Below are positions 8,423-16,707 of a stretch of DNA of 31,579 nucleotides, piece after piece. Within the stretch, counting starts at the first letter, position 1, and each line of letters starts with the position of its first letter. The position numbers and the translations under genes are program-made. This DNA comes from a virus: positions 1 through 31,579 of the IMG/VR virus record IMGVR_UViG_3300009001_000050, one strand, 5' to 3'. The notes beneath the pieces are model-generated. The model worked only from the letters and a program-made list of their open reading frames with translations, made no database searches and was not told where the DNA came from.

Positions 8423-8638
8423 ATGATAGTTCAGAAACCAAAAAGTGAAGGTATCACAATTGACCTAACGGGCCCTCAAGGGAATGCATTTTTCCTTATT
8501 GGGACTGCTACTAAACTCGCTCGACAACTTGATTTGAATGAGTATGAAGTTTTGAATGAAATGAAGAGTGGTGATTACGAAAACCTTCTTCAAGTGTTTG
8601 ACCGATACTTCGGTTCATTTGTAACTCTTTATCGTTAA
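8423..8638 (+). CDS. Small protein, unknown
   Basis: 71 residues, soluble. It begins with a short strand region (SEGITIDLTGPQGNAFFLIG) and then helices (TATKLARQLDLNEYEVLNEM). No recognised family or catalytic motif. It lies 3 bases after the KOW-like gene and 3 bases before the next small gene, in the same unit. Coding is supported by tight packing and continuity of the operon. Confidence 0.55.
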   Translation: MIVQKPKSEGITIDLTGPQGNAFFLIGTATKLARQLDLNEYEVLNEMKSGDYENLLQVFDRYFGSFVTLYR

Positions 8639-8641
8639 GAT

Positions 8642-8824
8642 ATGACACGAGTGGAAAACGAACAATGGCTCAAAATGGCCAATCAACTCCAACATAAGGG
8701 GTTAAACCCCCAAGAGTGGGGGGTTATGGTTGAACTTCGTAAAAAGATGTTGATTAGCAAGGGTAAGAATCCAAACCATTACGACTTAGGTTCAACACGA
8801 TGTTCTAAAAAGTTTGGATACTAA
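8642..8824 (+). CDS. Small basic protein, unknown
   Basis: 60 residues, Lys/Arg-rich, mainly helical (VENEQWLKMANQLQHKGLNP and WGVMVELRKKMLISKG), ending KKFGY. No family recognised. Its last codons carry the TTTGG (8813-8817) of the promoter for the family-A polymerase-like gene, so the promoter is partly inside this gene. An internal C5/G6 hairpin (8698-8725) is described separately. Confidence 0.5.
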   Translation: MTRVENEQWLKMANQLQHKGLNPQEWGVMVELRKKMLISKGKNPNHYDLGSTRCSKKFGY

Positions 8825-8844
8825 CGAATAATTTCGTATATTAC
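8813..8844 (+). promoter_or_regulatory. TTTGG/TATATTAC promoter, leaderless type
   Basis: TTTGG at 8813-8817, 19 bases, TATATTAC at 8837-8844, preceded by ATTTCG. The GTG start at 8850 comes only 5 bases after the element, so the transcript is expected to begin at or very near the start codon. Confidence 0.75.
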
Positions 8845-8849
8845 CCTTT

Positions 8850-10073
8850 GTGAAGATAGTAGATACAAACGAAAGATTACATAAACGCATTTCTTCCTTG
8901 TCAAGTAAGGTGTTGGTGTTTCCCATTCTAACAAGTTTGGAGAAACACCCTCATCTTTCAAGGATATCGGGTATTATCATATCAGATGGTGATACTGACC
9001 TCTTTGTGAATTATAACAACATAGATGCAAGTTGTGTAACTGACCCCATAGACTTCAGTTTGTTCGAAGAGGTGTGTGTAGTGGGTTTAAAGGAGTTCTT
9101 ACACCACTACGACTTCCTACCTAATATGTTTGACCTTGAGATGGAGTTATTCCATCAGGCACGAGATTTCGAGGTAGATGAGAAACCTATATATACAATC
9201 TTTAGAAGAAGAAAAGCACCTAAAGCAAATGACCTCATTCCAATTTGGAAACACTACGAACAATTCCAATCGTGGAAATCTATATGGTCTGATTTGACCC
9301 CAAGTAAGTTTAGTCAATTGTATCCAACTGGATTGCAGTGGATGGAGAGTAGTGGGTTACATACTGATAATGGTATGGAATATACCCAATACAATATGTT
9401 GACCACAACTTCACGACCATCCAATACCTTTGGTGGTGTGAACTATGCCGCCCTACCAAAAGATGGTGAGGTTCGTAAGAGGTTCATATCACGATTTGAA
9501 GGTGGTAAGTTGTATCAGTTAGATTTCGATGGGTATCACATTCGTTTGATTGGTAAATTGATAGGTGTAGACATACCATTAGACATCAAAGCACATAAGT
9601 GGTTGGCAGACCAATACGGAGCAGACCTCAAGGATGCAAAAGCAATTACATTCCGACAATTATATGGTGGGGTGCAGGATGAATACAAACATATTCCATT
9701 CTTCAGTAAAACCGCTCAGTATATAGAGACATTGTGGGGTGAATTTACACGAAATGGTGAGGTTCATACACCACTATTGAAGAGAAAACTTACTTTTGAT
9801 AAAGATTTAAACAAAAACAAGGTATTTAACTACATTCTTCAGTCCGTTGAGACCGAACGAAACATACTTATATTGGAGAAACTATCTAAAATGATATCTT
9901 CTCGTAAGTCCTTACCCATCCTCTACACATATGACTCGATTTTATTTGATGTCCACCCCGAAGATGGCAATGAACTTATATTGGAAATAAAGAAAGTAAT
10001 GGAGTCCGATGGGTTTCCAACGGATGTAGAAATTGGTGATAATTATAAAGATATGGTTAAGGTCGAATTATAG
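8850..10073 (+). CDS. Divergent family-A DNA polymerase-like protein
   Basis: 407 residues with a GTG start. The palm/fingers motifs of family-A polymerases can be aligned by eye. TSRPS (187-191) matches the TGRLS motif. Motif A is DFDGYHIRL (225-233), keeping the catalytic Asp225 but with His230 where E. coli Pol I has the steric-gate Glu710. Motif B is DAKAITFRQLYGG, keeping Lys264, Phe268 and Tyr272 (Lys758, Phe762 and Tyr766) but with Leu260 for Arg754. Motif C is LYTYDSILFD, keeping Asp362 (Asp882) but with Ser for Glu883. The N-terminal 150 residues may be a degenerate exonuclease domain, with no clear metal-binding Asp/Glu set. It is short (Pol I Klenow fragment is about 600 aa) and a full family-B replicase is also present, so a repair, lesion-bypass or non-canonical role is possible. 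Both catalytic Asp remain, so activity is plausible. Confidence 0.65.
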   Translation: MKIVDTNERLHKRISSLSSKVLVFPILTSLEKHPHLSRISGIIISDGDTDLFVNYNNIDASCVTDPIDFSLFEEVCVVGLKEFLHHYDFLPNMFDLEMELFHQARDFEVDEKPIYTIFRRRKAPKANDLIPIWKHYEQFQSWKSIWSDLTPSKFSQLYPTGLQWMESSGLHTDNGMEYTQYNMLTTTSRPSNTFGGVNYAALPKDGEVRKRFISRFEGGKLYQLDFDGYHIRLIGKLIGVDIPLDIKAHKWLADQYGADLKDAKAITFRQLYGGVQDEYKHIPFFSKTAQYIETLWGEFTRNGEVHTPLLKRKLTFDKDLNKNKVFNYILQSVETERNILILEKLSKMISSRKSLPILYTYDSILFDVHPEDGNELILEIKKVMESDGFPTDVEIGDNYKDMVKVEL

Positions 10074-10079
10074 ATATTT

Positions 10080-11786
10080 ATGGTTATGAAGAAACTTATC
10101 AATTACATAGCACAGCAAGTGTGGAACGAAGTGGGTGTAACTCTAAACGAGGGTATCACCAACGAAGAGTCGTTGAAAGCTACTTATAAGGTAGTTTCAG
10201 AAATCATAGGTGAAGAATTTGCCGAAGAGTTAATCAAGAACTTATTGGAAGCCGAGGAAGAAGACAAAAAAGTTGATTCCAAGAAAGATGATACTTCGGA
10301 GGAGCCGGTTGAGGATGAGCCAGACTTCGACTCAGATGACCAAAAGAGTATGATGACTCAAGCAGAGAGGGATGCTCTTAATGAAGCAAGTTTCTTAGAC
10401 CCAAAATACAAACCAGGTCATCAGATTATTGTGGCAACACCACCACCATTTGCTAAAAAACTCAAAAAGGGTGATGTTCTTACTATTGTAACTGACAAAC
10501 CAGGTGAGCCTGATTATGGAGATGGTGAGTATGAAAAAACACTACAATTTCCAGATGGAACTGAATTTAAAGTAGCATCGAAAAATACAGGATACGCATC
10601 TTCTTACTTCACTCACTTAAAATCCGGCAAAGCAATGCCAAGTGGTGAGGATTGGGAATCTCTAATCATTGTGGCATACAACAATACATTCGAAGGATAC
10701 GAGTGGGAACGTGCAGAGAAGTTTTGGGCAGATTATGGTAATGATGCAAGAAAGATTGCTGACTCCTTCAAGAAAGAAATTAAATCCAAATCACTATCTC
10801 AGTTAGGTGCATCAACTGCACCACTAAACTCAGATTGGGGTGGTTCTAATAAAACACCAAAGACTGACATTTTAGGTGATAGTGATGAGAGAATCTCATT
10901 AAAAAAAGCAGGTGGGTCACAACTAATGAGTGGTGGTCAAGAGGAAGCACTTGCGACCTTTGATGCAGCAATGAAAATGGTAGGTGAGAACAAACCAAAG
11001 ATTTTGGATTCATTCTTAAACACCTTAGAAGATAAAATGGGTAGGATGAGTCAAAAAGGTACGATTTCAGCACTTGAAGCACTAAGAGACAGTGGTGAAA
11101 AACTAACACCCGAACAAGAAACTGCAATTGCAGAAATGCAGCAGCTACAACTCAATGCTCAAGAAATAAATAAAGATATGTCTTTGGTATTTAAAGATAT
11201 ATACTTTAAGTCGTGTTTTTGTTTTGAAGCAGCAACTGGTACTAATAAGTTTGCAGACAAAAATGCAATTGCAAACGAACTAATCGAGTTCAACCCAGGT
11301 AATGGTAAGATTACGGCACACTTACCTATGAAGAAGATTGAAGATGCAAAACCATTGGCACAATCTAACTCATTCTATGTATCATTCAAAACAGGTGGGG
11401 GTGGTTCTAAACCATACCTTGCTTTGAGAACTAAGAAGATGAGTAAGAAGCAGATGTTGGGTGAAGAAGTAGAATCATTCAGAGACATTGTAGTTGAGGA
11501 ATTTTCAAAATCGGATTATGGTATGAGTATGTTGAACGAAGCAAACGAACAACAACTTAACGAATTCCAAATATTCAATAAATTGTCTAAGGGTCTCAAA
11601 AATGTGTCTTCTAAGATAAAGTCACAAGCAAAGAAAATCTTGGACGCAATATTAAAAAGAATCAAGCAAGCATTTGATGCGATAAAGAAATTGGGTCGTA
11701 GTATGTTTGATGGAATTATGCACTTCTTGGGTATGGAAGTGTCTTCGGTGAAAATTTCATCTGGTGGTCAATTCCCATTAGTGTAG
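10080..11786 (+). CDS. Large acidic protein, unknown
   Basis: 568 residues. An N-terminal helical region (1-60) is followed by a strongly acidic linker (about 60-100; DDTSEEPVEDEPDFDSDD), a mixed central domain, an Ala/Glu-rich helical part (280-360), and a basic amphipathic helical tail (about 515-550; SKIKSQAKKILDAILKRIK). No catalytic motif is recognised. The ATG at 10086 (MKKLINYIAQQ) is an equally good start. It lies 6 bases after the polymerase-like gene with no promoter, so it is probably co-transcribed with it. The acidic linker plus basic helical end could suit a virion core or nucleic-acid-associated protein; this is speculation. Confidence 0.5.
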   Translation: MVMKKLINYIAQQVWNEVGVTLNEGITNEESLKATYKVVSEIIGEEFAEELIKNLLEAEEEDKKVDSKKDDTSEEPVEDEPDFDSDDQKSMMTQAERDALNEASFLDPKYKPGHQIIVATPPPFAKKLKKGDVLTIVTDKPGEPDYGDGEYEKTLQFPDGTEFKVASKNTGYASSYFTHLKSGKAMPSGEDWESLIIVAYNNTFEGYEWERAEKFWADYGNDARKIADSFKKEIKSKSLSQLGASTAPLNSDWGGSNKTPKTDILGDSDERISLKKAGGSQLMSGGQEEALATFDAAMKMVGENKPKILDSFLNTLEDKMGRMSQKGTISALEALRDSGEKLTPEQETAIAEMQQLQLNAQEINKDMSLVFKDIYFKSCFCFEAATGTNKFADKNAIANELIEFNPGNGKITAHLPMKKIEDAKPLAQSNSFYVSFKTGGGGSKPYLALRTKKMSKKQMLGEEVESFRDIVVEEFSKSDYGMSMLNEANEQQLNEFQIFNKLSKGLKNVSSKIKSQAKKILDAILKRIKQAFDAIKKLGRSMFDGIMHFLGMEVSSVKISSGGQFPLV

Positions 11787-11796
11787 GAGATAATGA

Positions 11797-12183
11797 GTGA
11801 GAACGCAGTTATTATGTACGTTCACCAACGAAGGTGAATTTGAAAATATAGTAGATACAATATTGAAGACTTTTGATTTATTCAGTCGTAAGATATTCGT
11901 ATTGAAGTTACAACCATCGAATGAGTTGGTAGTTAGTTATAACATCATACCTAACTCATCATCGTTCTTACCATCTACCATTATGGTGCATAGAAAGAAA
12001 GAGTCCAACACGATGTATACAATCAATGCTTTGAATAGATTGATTACTACTGAAAATGGTGGAGTATTAGATAAGTCATTCCAAGTAAATTGGGATAAAT
12101 ATAGAAATTCAGTTATACTAACCGATGGGGATGGGTATAAGGTAATGAAGACAAGTTTGTTCCGAATTATCGATGTTAATTAA
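11797..12183 (+). CDS. Conserved-looking small phage protein, unknown (GTG start)
   Basis: 128 residues beginning at GTG 11797, preceded by AGGAGA. The nearby ATG at 11793 is in another frame and stops after 14 codons, so GTG is the right choice. The sequence has alternating strands and helices (LLCTFTNEGEFENIVDTILK, KIFVLKLQPSNELVVSYNI, NTMYTINALNRLITTENGG). I believe similar proteins occur in marine myoviruses next to replication genes, but I know no function. It ends the polymerase-like operon, just before the SSB promoter. RegA-like translational repressors have similar size, but I see no convincing match. Confidence 0.55.
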   Translation: MRTQLLCTFTNEGEFENIVDTILKTFDLFSRKIFVLKLQPSNELVVSYNIIPNSSSFLPSTIMVHRKKESNTMYTINALNRLITTENGGVLDKSFQVNWDKYRNSVILTDGDGYKVMKTSLFRIIDVN

Positions 12184-12253
12184 CTTTAACAGCCTATTTA
12201 TATACACGTAGTTTGACTACAAAATAAAAAATAAAAAAATATTTTGAAATACA

Positions 12254-12285
12254 TTTGGAGTTGTCACCCAAATGTTGTATATTAG
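12254..12285 (+). promoter_or_regulatory. TTTGG/TATATTAG promoter of the SSB operon
   Basis: TTTGG (12254-12258), exactly 19 bases, TATATTAG (12278-12285), preceded by TGTTG. The ATG at 12324 is 38 bases later with AAAGGA as ribosome binding site, so this is a leadered member of the family. The region 12184-12253 is AT-rich and holds no gene. Confidence 0.75.
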
Positions 12286-12323
12286 TGACATAGTTAACAA
12301 TTAATAATTAAAAAGGAACAATT

Positions 12324-13085
12324 ATGGCTATTGATTTAGACGCAATCCGCAACCGTTTGAATACACTTCAAACAAAAGTAACAAAGACTGATAATCTTTG
12401 GAAACCTCAACCTGGCAAACAACAAATCCGTATTTTGCCTTACGTTCACAACACTTCAAATCCGTTTATCGAACTTTACTTCCACTTTGGATTTGGTGGT
12501 AAGAATGTTATCTCACCATCTTCATTTGGTGAAGCAGACCCATTATTAGAATTTGCTGAGAAGTTGAAAGCAACTGGAAATCGTGATGATTACCAATTGT
12601 CTCGTAAACTCACTCCTAAGATGAGAACATACGTTCCAGTATTGGTACGTGGTGAAGAGTCTGAGGGTGTAAAGTTTTGGGGATTTGGTAAGAACGTTTA
12701 CCAAGAACTATTAGGATTCTTTGCAGACCCAGATTATGGTGATTTGACTGACCCAGTAAATGGTCGTGATATCACAGTAGAATTCAAAACCGCTGCTGAA
12801 TTAGGTAAATCTTATCCTGAGACTTACATTCGTGTTAAACCAAACACAACTCCAATCTCAGAAGATTCTAACATTCTTTCGGCAGTTAAAGACCAAATCG
12901 AACTTCCAGGTATGTTCAAGAAAGTAACATATGAAGAAATGGAAGGTATGTTGAAAGAGTGGTTGGAAACTGGTGAAGTATCAGACTCTAACGACCAACC
13001 AGTTGCTGAGACATCTCAACCAACTCAAGCAACTTCTCCTGCATCCAATGTAAAGGATGCATTCGATGACCTATTTAACGACTAA
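12324..13085 (+). CDS. 32: Single-stranded DNA-binding protein, gp32-like
   Basis: 253 residues. The core (about 25-180) matches the gp32 family: LWKPQPGKQQIRILPY, then FHFGFGGKNVISPSSFG and GVKFWGFGKNVYQELL, an OB-fold rich in aromatics for ssDNA contact. The C-terminal 25 residues are Ser/Gln/Thr-rich and end acidic (KDAFDDLFND), as in other phage SSBs whose acidic tail recruits replication partners. T4 gp32 (301 aa) has a Cys/His zinc site; no such cluster is visible here. AAAGGA precedes the ATG and a promoter lies at 12254. It leads the 32-uvsX-rnh unit; uvsX follows after 5 bases. Confidence 0.85.
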   Translation: MAIDLDAIRNRLNTLQTKVTKTDNLWKPQPGKQQIRILPYVHNTSNPFIELYFHFGFGGKNVISPSSFGEADPLLEFAEKLKATGNRDDYQLSRKLTPKMRTYVPVLVRGEESEGVKFWGFGKNVYQELLGFFADPDYGDLTDPVNGRDITVEFKTAAELGKSYPETYIRVKPNTTPISEDSNILSAVKDQIELPGMFKKVTYEEMEGMLKEWLETGEVSDSNDQPVAETSQPTQATSPASNVKDAFDDLFND

Positions 13086-13090
13086 TTAGT

Positions 13091-14224
13091 ATGGCTAAGA
13101 AGAAGAAGGAAAGTTCTCGTGATGAACTATCTTCTATCCTCGCTGACAACCTAAACAAGAAGTTTAAGTCCGCCCACAAGGTGGCTTACTTCTTGGATGG
13201 GGAGGAGACCACCCCAACCGACTTAGATGAGTGGGTATCAACGGGGTCTCCTATGTTAGACTTGGCAATTTCAAATAGACCAAATGGTGGATTACCAGTG
13301 GGCCGTATTACTGAGATTACAGGTTTGGAAGGAAGTGGTAAATCACTACTCGCAGCTCACTCAATCGCAGACACTCAGAAGAAGGGTGGTCTTGGAGTCT
13401 ATATCGACACCGAGAACGCAATGAATCAAGAGTTCTTAGAAGCAATTGGTGTAGATGTAAACAAGATGTTGTATGTTCCATTAGAGACTGTGGAAGACAT
13501 CTTTGAAGCAATTGATTCAATCATTGAATCAGTCCGTTCTTCTGACAAAAAGAAGTTGGTTACAATCGTAGTAGACTCCGTTGCAGGTGCATCTACTAAA
13601 GTCGAGATTTCGGCTGATTATGACCAAGCAGGTTATGCAACTCAAAAGGCCATCATTATCTCGAAGGCAATGAGAAAGGTAACTAACCTTATTGGAAGAG
13701 AACGAATTTCACTAATCTTTACAAATCAATTGAGAACTCGTATGGGTGTATCATTTGGTGACCCTTGGACTACGAGTGGTGGTAAGGCAATTGCATTCCA
13801 CTCATCTTGTAGATTGAGATTGAAACAAATGGGTCAGTTGAAGTCAAAGGTTGGTGGTGTTGACCAAGTTGTGGGTATTAAGACCCGTGCTCAAGTCATC
13901 AAGAATCGTATGGGGCCACCATTACGTTCGGTAGATTATGATATCTACTTTGATAGTGGTATCGACAACTATGGTTCTTGGTTACAAATGATGAAGAGTT
14001 ACAAGTTGGTAGGACAAAGTGGTGCTTGGTACACTTATGTAGATAAAGAGACTGGTGAGGAAATCAAATTCCAAGCCAAGAACTTTGAAGAGTTGTTGGA
14101 AGAGAGACCCGAAATGAAGGAGTCAATCTACAACCAAATTTGTGATGCATATATTATGTCTTACAAACAATCAAGTGCAGAAGCAAACATAGATAACGTA
14201 GAAGTAGCAGATTTCGATGAATAA
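13091..14224 (+). CDS. uvsX: UvsX/RecA-type recombinase
   Basis: 377 residues. Walker A is GLEGSGKS (about residues 78-85) after VGRITEIT. A Glu of the RecA type is in GVYIDTENAMN. Walker B is VTIVVDSVAG, and there is a FTNQLRTRMG strand with the Gln of the ATP sensor. The C-terminal part (KSKVGGVDQVVGIKTRAQVIKN) fits RecA core. It forms filaments on ssDNA for recombination-dependent replication and repair, working with gp32 just upstream. The C-terminus is acidic. The next gene begins within its last codons (8-base overlap), suggesting translational coupling. Confidence 0.9.
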   Translation: MAKKKKESSRDELSSILADNLNKKFKSAHKVAYFLDGEETTPTDLDEWVSTGSPMLDLAISNRPNGGLPVGRITEITGLEGSGKSLLAAHSIADTQKKGGLGVYIDTENAMNQEFLEAIGVDVNKMLYVPLETVEDIFEAIDSIIESVRSSDKKKLVTIVVDSVAGASTKVEISADYDQAGYATQKAIIISKAMRKVTNLIGRERISLIFTNQLRTRMGVSFGDPWTTSGGKAIAFHSSCRLRLKQMGQLKSKVGGVDQVVGIKTRAQVIKNRMGPPLRSVDYDIYFDSGIDNYGSWLQMMKSYKLVGQSGAWYTYVDKETGEEIKFQAKNFEELLEERPEMKESIYNQICDAYIMSYKQSSAEANIDNVEVADFDE

Positions 14225-15269
14225 TAGATACGCAGAACTCCTCAAAGAAGTGAGTCAAGAACACAAGGTGAAGAAAGATGAACACCTAAATGATAGAGTA
14301 CTCATCATAGATGGTCTCAATCAGTTTATTAGGGTATTTGGGGCAGTCCCTGCGTTGAATGATGATGGTGAACATTGTGGTGGTATAACAGGTTTCTTGT
14401 TATCCATCGCAGCCACCATTAGAAGATTGAAACCTACACGAGTTGTTATCGTGTTTGATGGTAAGGGTGGGTCAAATCGTAGAAAGTCAGTTTATAAAGG
14501 TTATAAGGAAGGTCGTACTGGTCTAACTAAAATCAACCGATTGGCAGGATACGAGGATTTGGAGGACCAACAAGAATCTATGAGAAAGCAATTTGCACGG
14601 CTAATTGAATACCTCCAAATCCTACCCATTTCCCTTACTTACATTGACTATGTAGAGGCTGATGATATTATCGCATATCTTGCCAATCATTACTTTAAGA
14701 AAGAAGTTACAATCATCTCATCAGACAAGGATTTCTTACAATTAGTAAATCCACGAATTAAAGTGTATGCACCTACTAAGAAGAAGATGTATGATGAAGC
14801 ACTTGTAATGGAGGATTATGGTGTTAAACCACAAAATCTTGTATTCTATCGTGTAATTGAGGGTGATAAGTCAGATAATATCGAAGGTGTCCGTGGTGTT
14901 GGTCCTAAGACCATTCATAAAAAGATGCCATTCCTAAATGATGAGGTTATGGACTTAGATGGGTTCATCTCTAAAATCAAAACTGAATGTGATGATAAGT
15001 TGTCACAAAAGTTGATGGAAAATGTGACAACTATTGAGATGAATTATGGATTGATGCAACTCAAAGACCCCGAAATCTCATCTTCAATCAAATCAAATGT
15101 CAGAGATATTATGGACTCACAAGAATCAAACTTTGATGTGGTTGAGTTTAAGAAGATGTTTATGTATGATAAGTTATACACTGTATTTTCTAATATTGAT
15201 AGTTGGTTGCAAAATTCGTGGTCACCATTGCACAACTTTTTGAAGAATAGTTTTGATACTAACAAATAA
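14217..15269 (+). CDS. rnh: FEN-type 5'-3' exonuclease / RNase H (T4 Rnh-like)
   Basis: 350 residues with the ordered acidic motifs of the FEN family: VLIIDGLN, IVFDGKGGSNRRK, YVEADDIIA, ISSDKDFLQL, and then GDKSDNIEGVRGVGPKT, the helix-hairpin-helix DNA-binding part. It removes RNA primers and flaps on the lagging strand. T4 Rnh is 305 aa, so size fits. The start overlaps uvsX by 8 bases. The last codons contain the -33 element of the promoter for the helicase gene. Confidence 0.88.
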   Translation: MNNRYAELLKEVSQEHKVKKDEHLNDRVLIIDGLNQFIRVFGAVPALNDDGEHCGGITGFLLSIAATIRRLKPTRVVIVFDGKGGSNRRKSVYKGYKEGRTGLTKINRLAGYEDLEDQQESMRKQFARLIEYLQILPISLTYIDYVEADDIIAYLANHYFKKEVTIISSDKDFLQLVNPRIKVYAPTKKKMYDEALVMEDYGVKPQNLVFYRVIEGDKSDNIEGVRGVGPKTIHKKMPFLNDEVMDLDGFISKIKTECDDKLSQKLMENVTTIEMNYGLMQLKDPEISSSIKSNVRDIMDSQESNFDVVEFKKMFMYDKLYTVFSNIDSWLQNSWSPLHNFLKNSFDTNK

Positions 15270-15282
15270 TTTCGTATATTAG
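15252..15282 (+). promoter_or_regulatory. TTTG/TATATTAG promoter, leaderless type
   Basis: TTTG (15252-15255), then TATATTAG (15275-15282) preceded by AATAATTTCG, a 10-mer also found in front of the element at 8837. TTG to TATATT is 22 bp. The helicase ATG at 15290 begins 7 bases after the element. Confidence 0.72.
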
Positions 15283-15289
15283 TCCTTAT

Positions 15290-16648
15290 ATGGAGAAGTT
15301 AGGAAGTAAGTTTAGCACATCGTTTCAGAATAAAGTAATCTCGGCAATTATATCCGATAGGTCGTATACCCGACAAATCTACGATATACTAAAGCCTGAG
15401 TACTTTGACTCCGAAGCGTCTGAATGGTTAGTTAAAACCATTTTAAAATATTTTGATGAGTACGAGACAATGCCAACATTGGATGTCCTTAAAGTCAAGA
15501 TAAACACCATTGAGAGAGATGTGTTAAAGACTTCAGTAGTCGATACATTAAAATTCGCTTGGAATCACTTAGATAGTGAAGATTTAACTTATGTAAAGGA
15601 GCAAGTCCTTGACTTTTGTAAGAATCAATCTATCAAGAACGCAATCTTAGATTCGGTGACTTTATTAGAGGATGGTAAATACGATACCATTAAGAAGAAT
15701 ATTGATACTGCAATGAAAGCAGGTCAAGACTCTGATATAGGACACGAGTATAAGACTATGTTGGCAGAACGATATGAAGATTCAGTTCGTAATGTGGTTT
15801 CAACTGGATGGGATGTTGTTGATGAAATCACACAAGGTGGTTTTGGTAAGGGTGAGTTGATACTATTCGCTGCTCCTCCTGGAATTGGTAAGTCGTGGGC
15901 TTTGGTGAATATTGGTGTAAATGCAATGAAGAAGGGTAAAGTGGTAGCACATTATACTTTGGAGTTGAACGAAGGTTACACTGGTCAGAGATACGATGCA
16001 GTTCTAAGTGGTGTTGCGGTAGGTAATTTGAAGTACAATATGGAGGATGTCAAGAAGGCAGTCGAAAATGTACCAGGTGACCTTGTTGTAAAACACTATC
16101 CTACCAAAACTGCAAGTGTGACATCTTTAAAAGCACATATGGATAAGATGACCTTACAAGGTAAGAAGCCAGATGTGGTAATTGTGGATTATGCTGACCT
16201 TTTGAGAGGACCTGCTAAAGAAAAGAGACACGAGGAGTTGGAAGAAATCATCGAAGACCTTAGAGGATTGGCAGGTGAGTATGAAGTTCCAGTCTTCACG
16301 GCATCTCAGATTAATAGAAGTGGTGCTGAAGATGACATTATTACCGGCACCAAGATTGCTGGGTCATTCTCAAAGATGATGACTGCTGATTTCGTGGTAT
16401 CTCTATCTCGTAAGATTGAAGATAAACTTGCAGGGACTGGTAGATGGCACGTAATTAAGAATCGTTTTGGACCTGATGGTATGACATTCCCATCTAAAGC
16501 AAACTTCTCAACTGGTCAAATCCACATTTATAATGATGATTCTATTGATGGTAGAAACACCACAAAGCAGATGAAACAAGGGGAGAGTTTAGTAAGAAAA
16601 GAATTAGCCCAAAAATACAAGGAAATGAGTGGTGATATTGGTTTTTAG
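15290..16648 (+). CDS. 41: Replicative DNA helicase, gp41/DnaB-like
   Basis: 452 residues. The N-terminal helical domain (1-110; FQNKVISAIISDRSYTRQIY) resembles the DnaB/gp41 N-domain. Walker A is FAAPPGIGKSWALVN (about 197-211), Walker B is PDVVIVDYADLLRG, and the later FTASQINRSG and GSFSKMMTADFVVSLSR are DnaB motifs H3/H4. The C-terminus (WHVIKNRFGPDG) contains the arginine-finger region. It unwinds the fork and would work with the gp43/45/44/62 set encoded downstream. No Shine-Dalgarno is seen before the ATG, which fits leaderless expression. No separate primase lies in this window. Confidence 0.88.
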   Translation: MEKLGSKFSTSFQNKVISAIISDRSYTRQIYDILKPEYFDSEASEWLVKTILKYFDEYETMPTLDVLKVKINTIERDVLKTSVVDTLKFAWNHLDSEDLTYVKEQVLDFCKNQSIKNAILDSVTLLEDGKYDTIKKNIDTAMKAGQDSDIGHEYKTMLAERYEDSVRNVVSTGWDVVDEITQGGFGKGELILFAAPPGIGKSWALVNIGVNAMKKGKVVAHYTLELNEGYTGQRYDAVLSGVAVGNLKYNMEDVKKAVENVPGDLVVKHYPTKTASVTSLKAHMDKMTLQGKKPDVVIVDYADLLRGPAKEKRHEELEEIIEDLRGLAGEYEVPVFTASQINRSGAEDDIITGTKIAGSFSKMMTADFVVSLSRKIEDKLAGTGRWHVIKNRFGPDGMTFPSKANFSTGQIHIYNDDSIDGRNTTKQMKQGESLVRKELAQKYKEMSGDIGF

Positions 16649-16707
16649 AGACTATATATTACCACCCCAATTAACATATTGTCTAATAATTAAAAGAGGA
16701 GAACCCT

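Noticed and set aside
11793-11837. ATG at 11793 as the start of the 128-aa gene
   Set aside because: That frame stops after 14 codons; the long frame starts at GTG 11797.
12195-12202. TATTTATA, which on the minus strand reads TATAAATA, the T4 late promoter core
   Set aside because: No minus-strand gene is supported anywhere nearby, and such an AT-rich octamer is expected by chance in this genome.
16655-16662. TATATTAC upstream of nrdB as another promoter of the TATATTAG family
   Set aside because: No TTTG lies at the required 22-23 bp distance and the ATG is more than 40 bases away; left unannotated as unproven.
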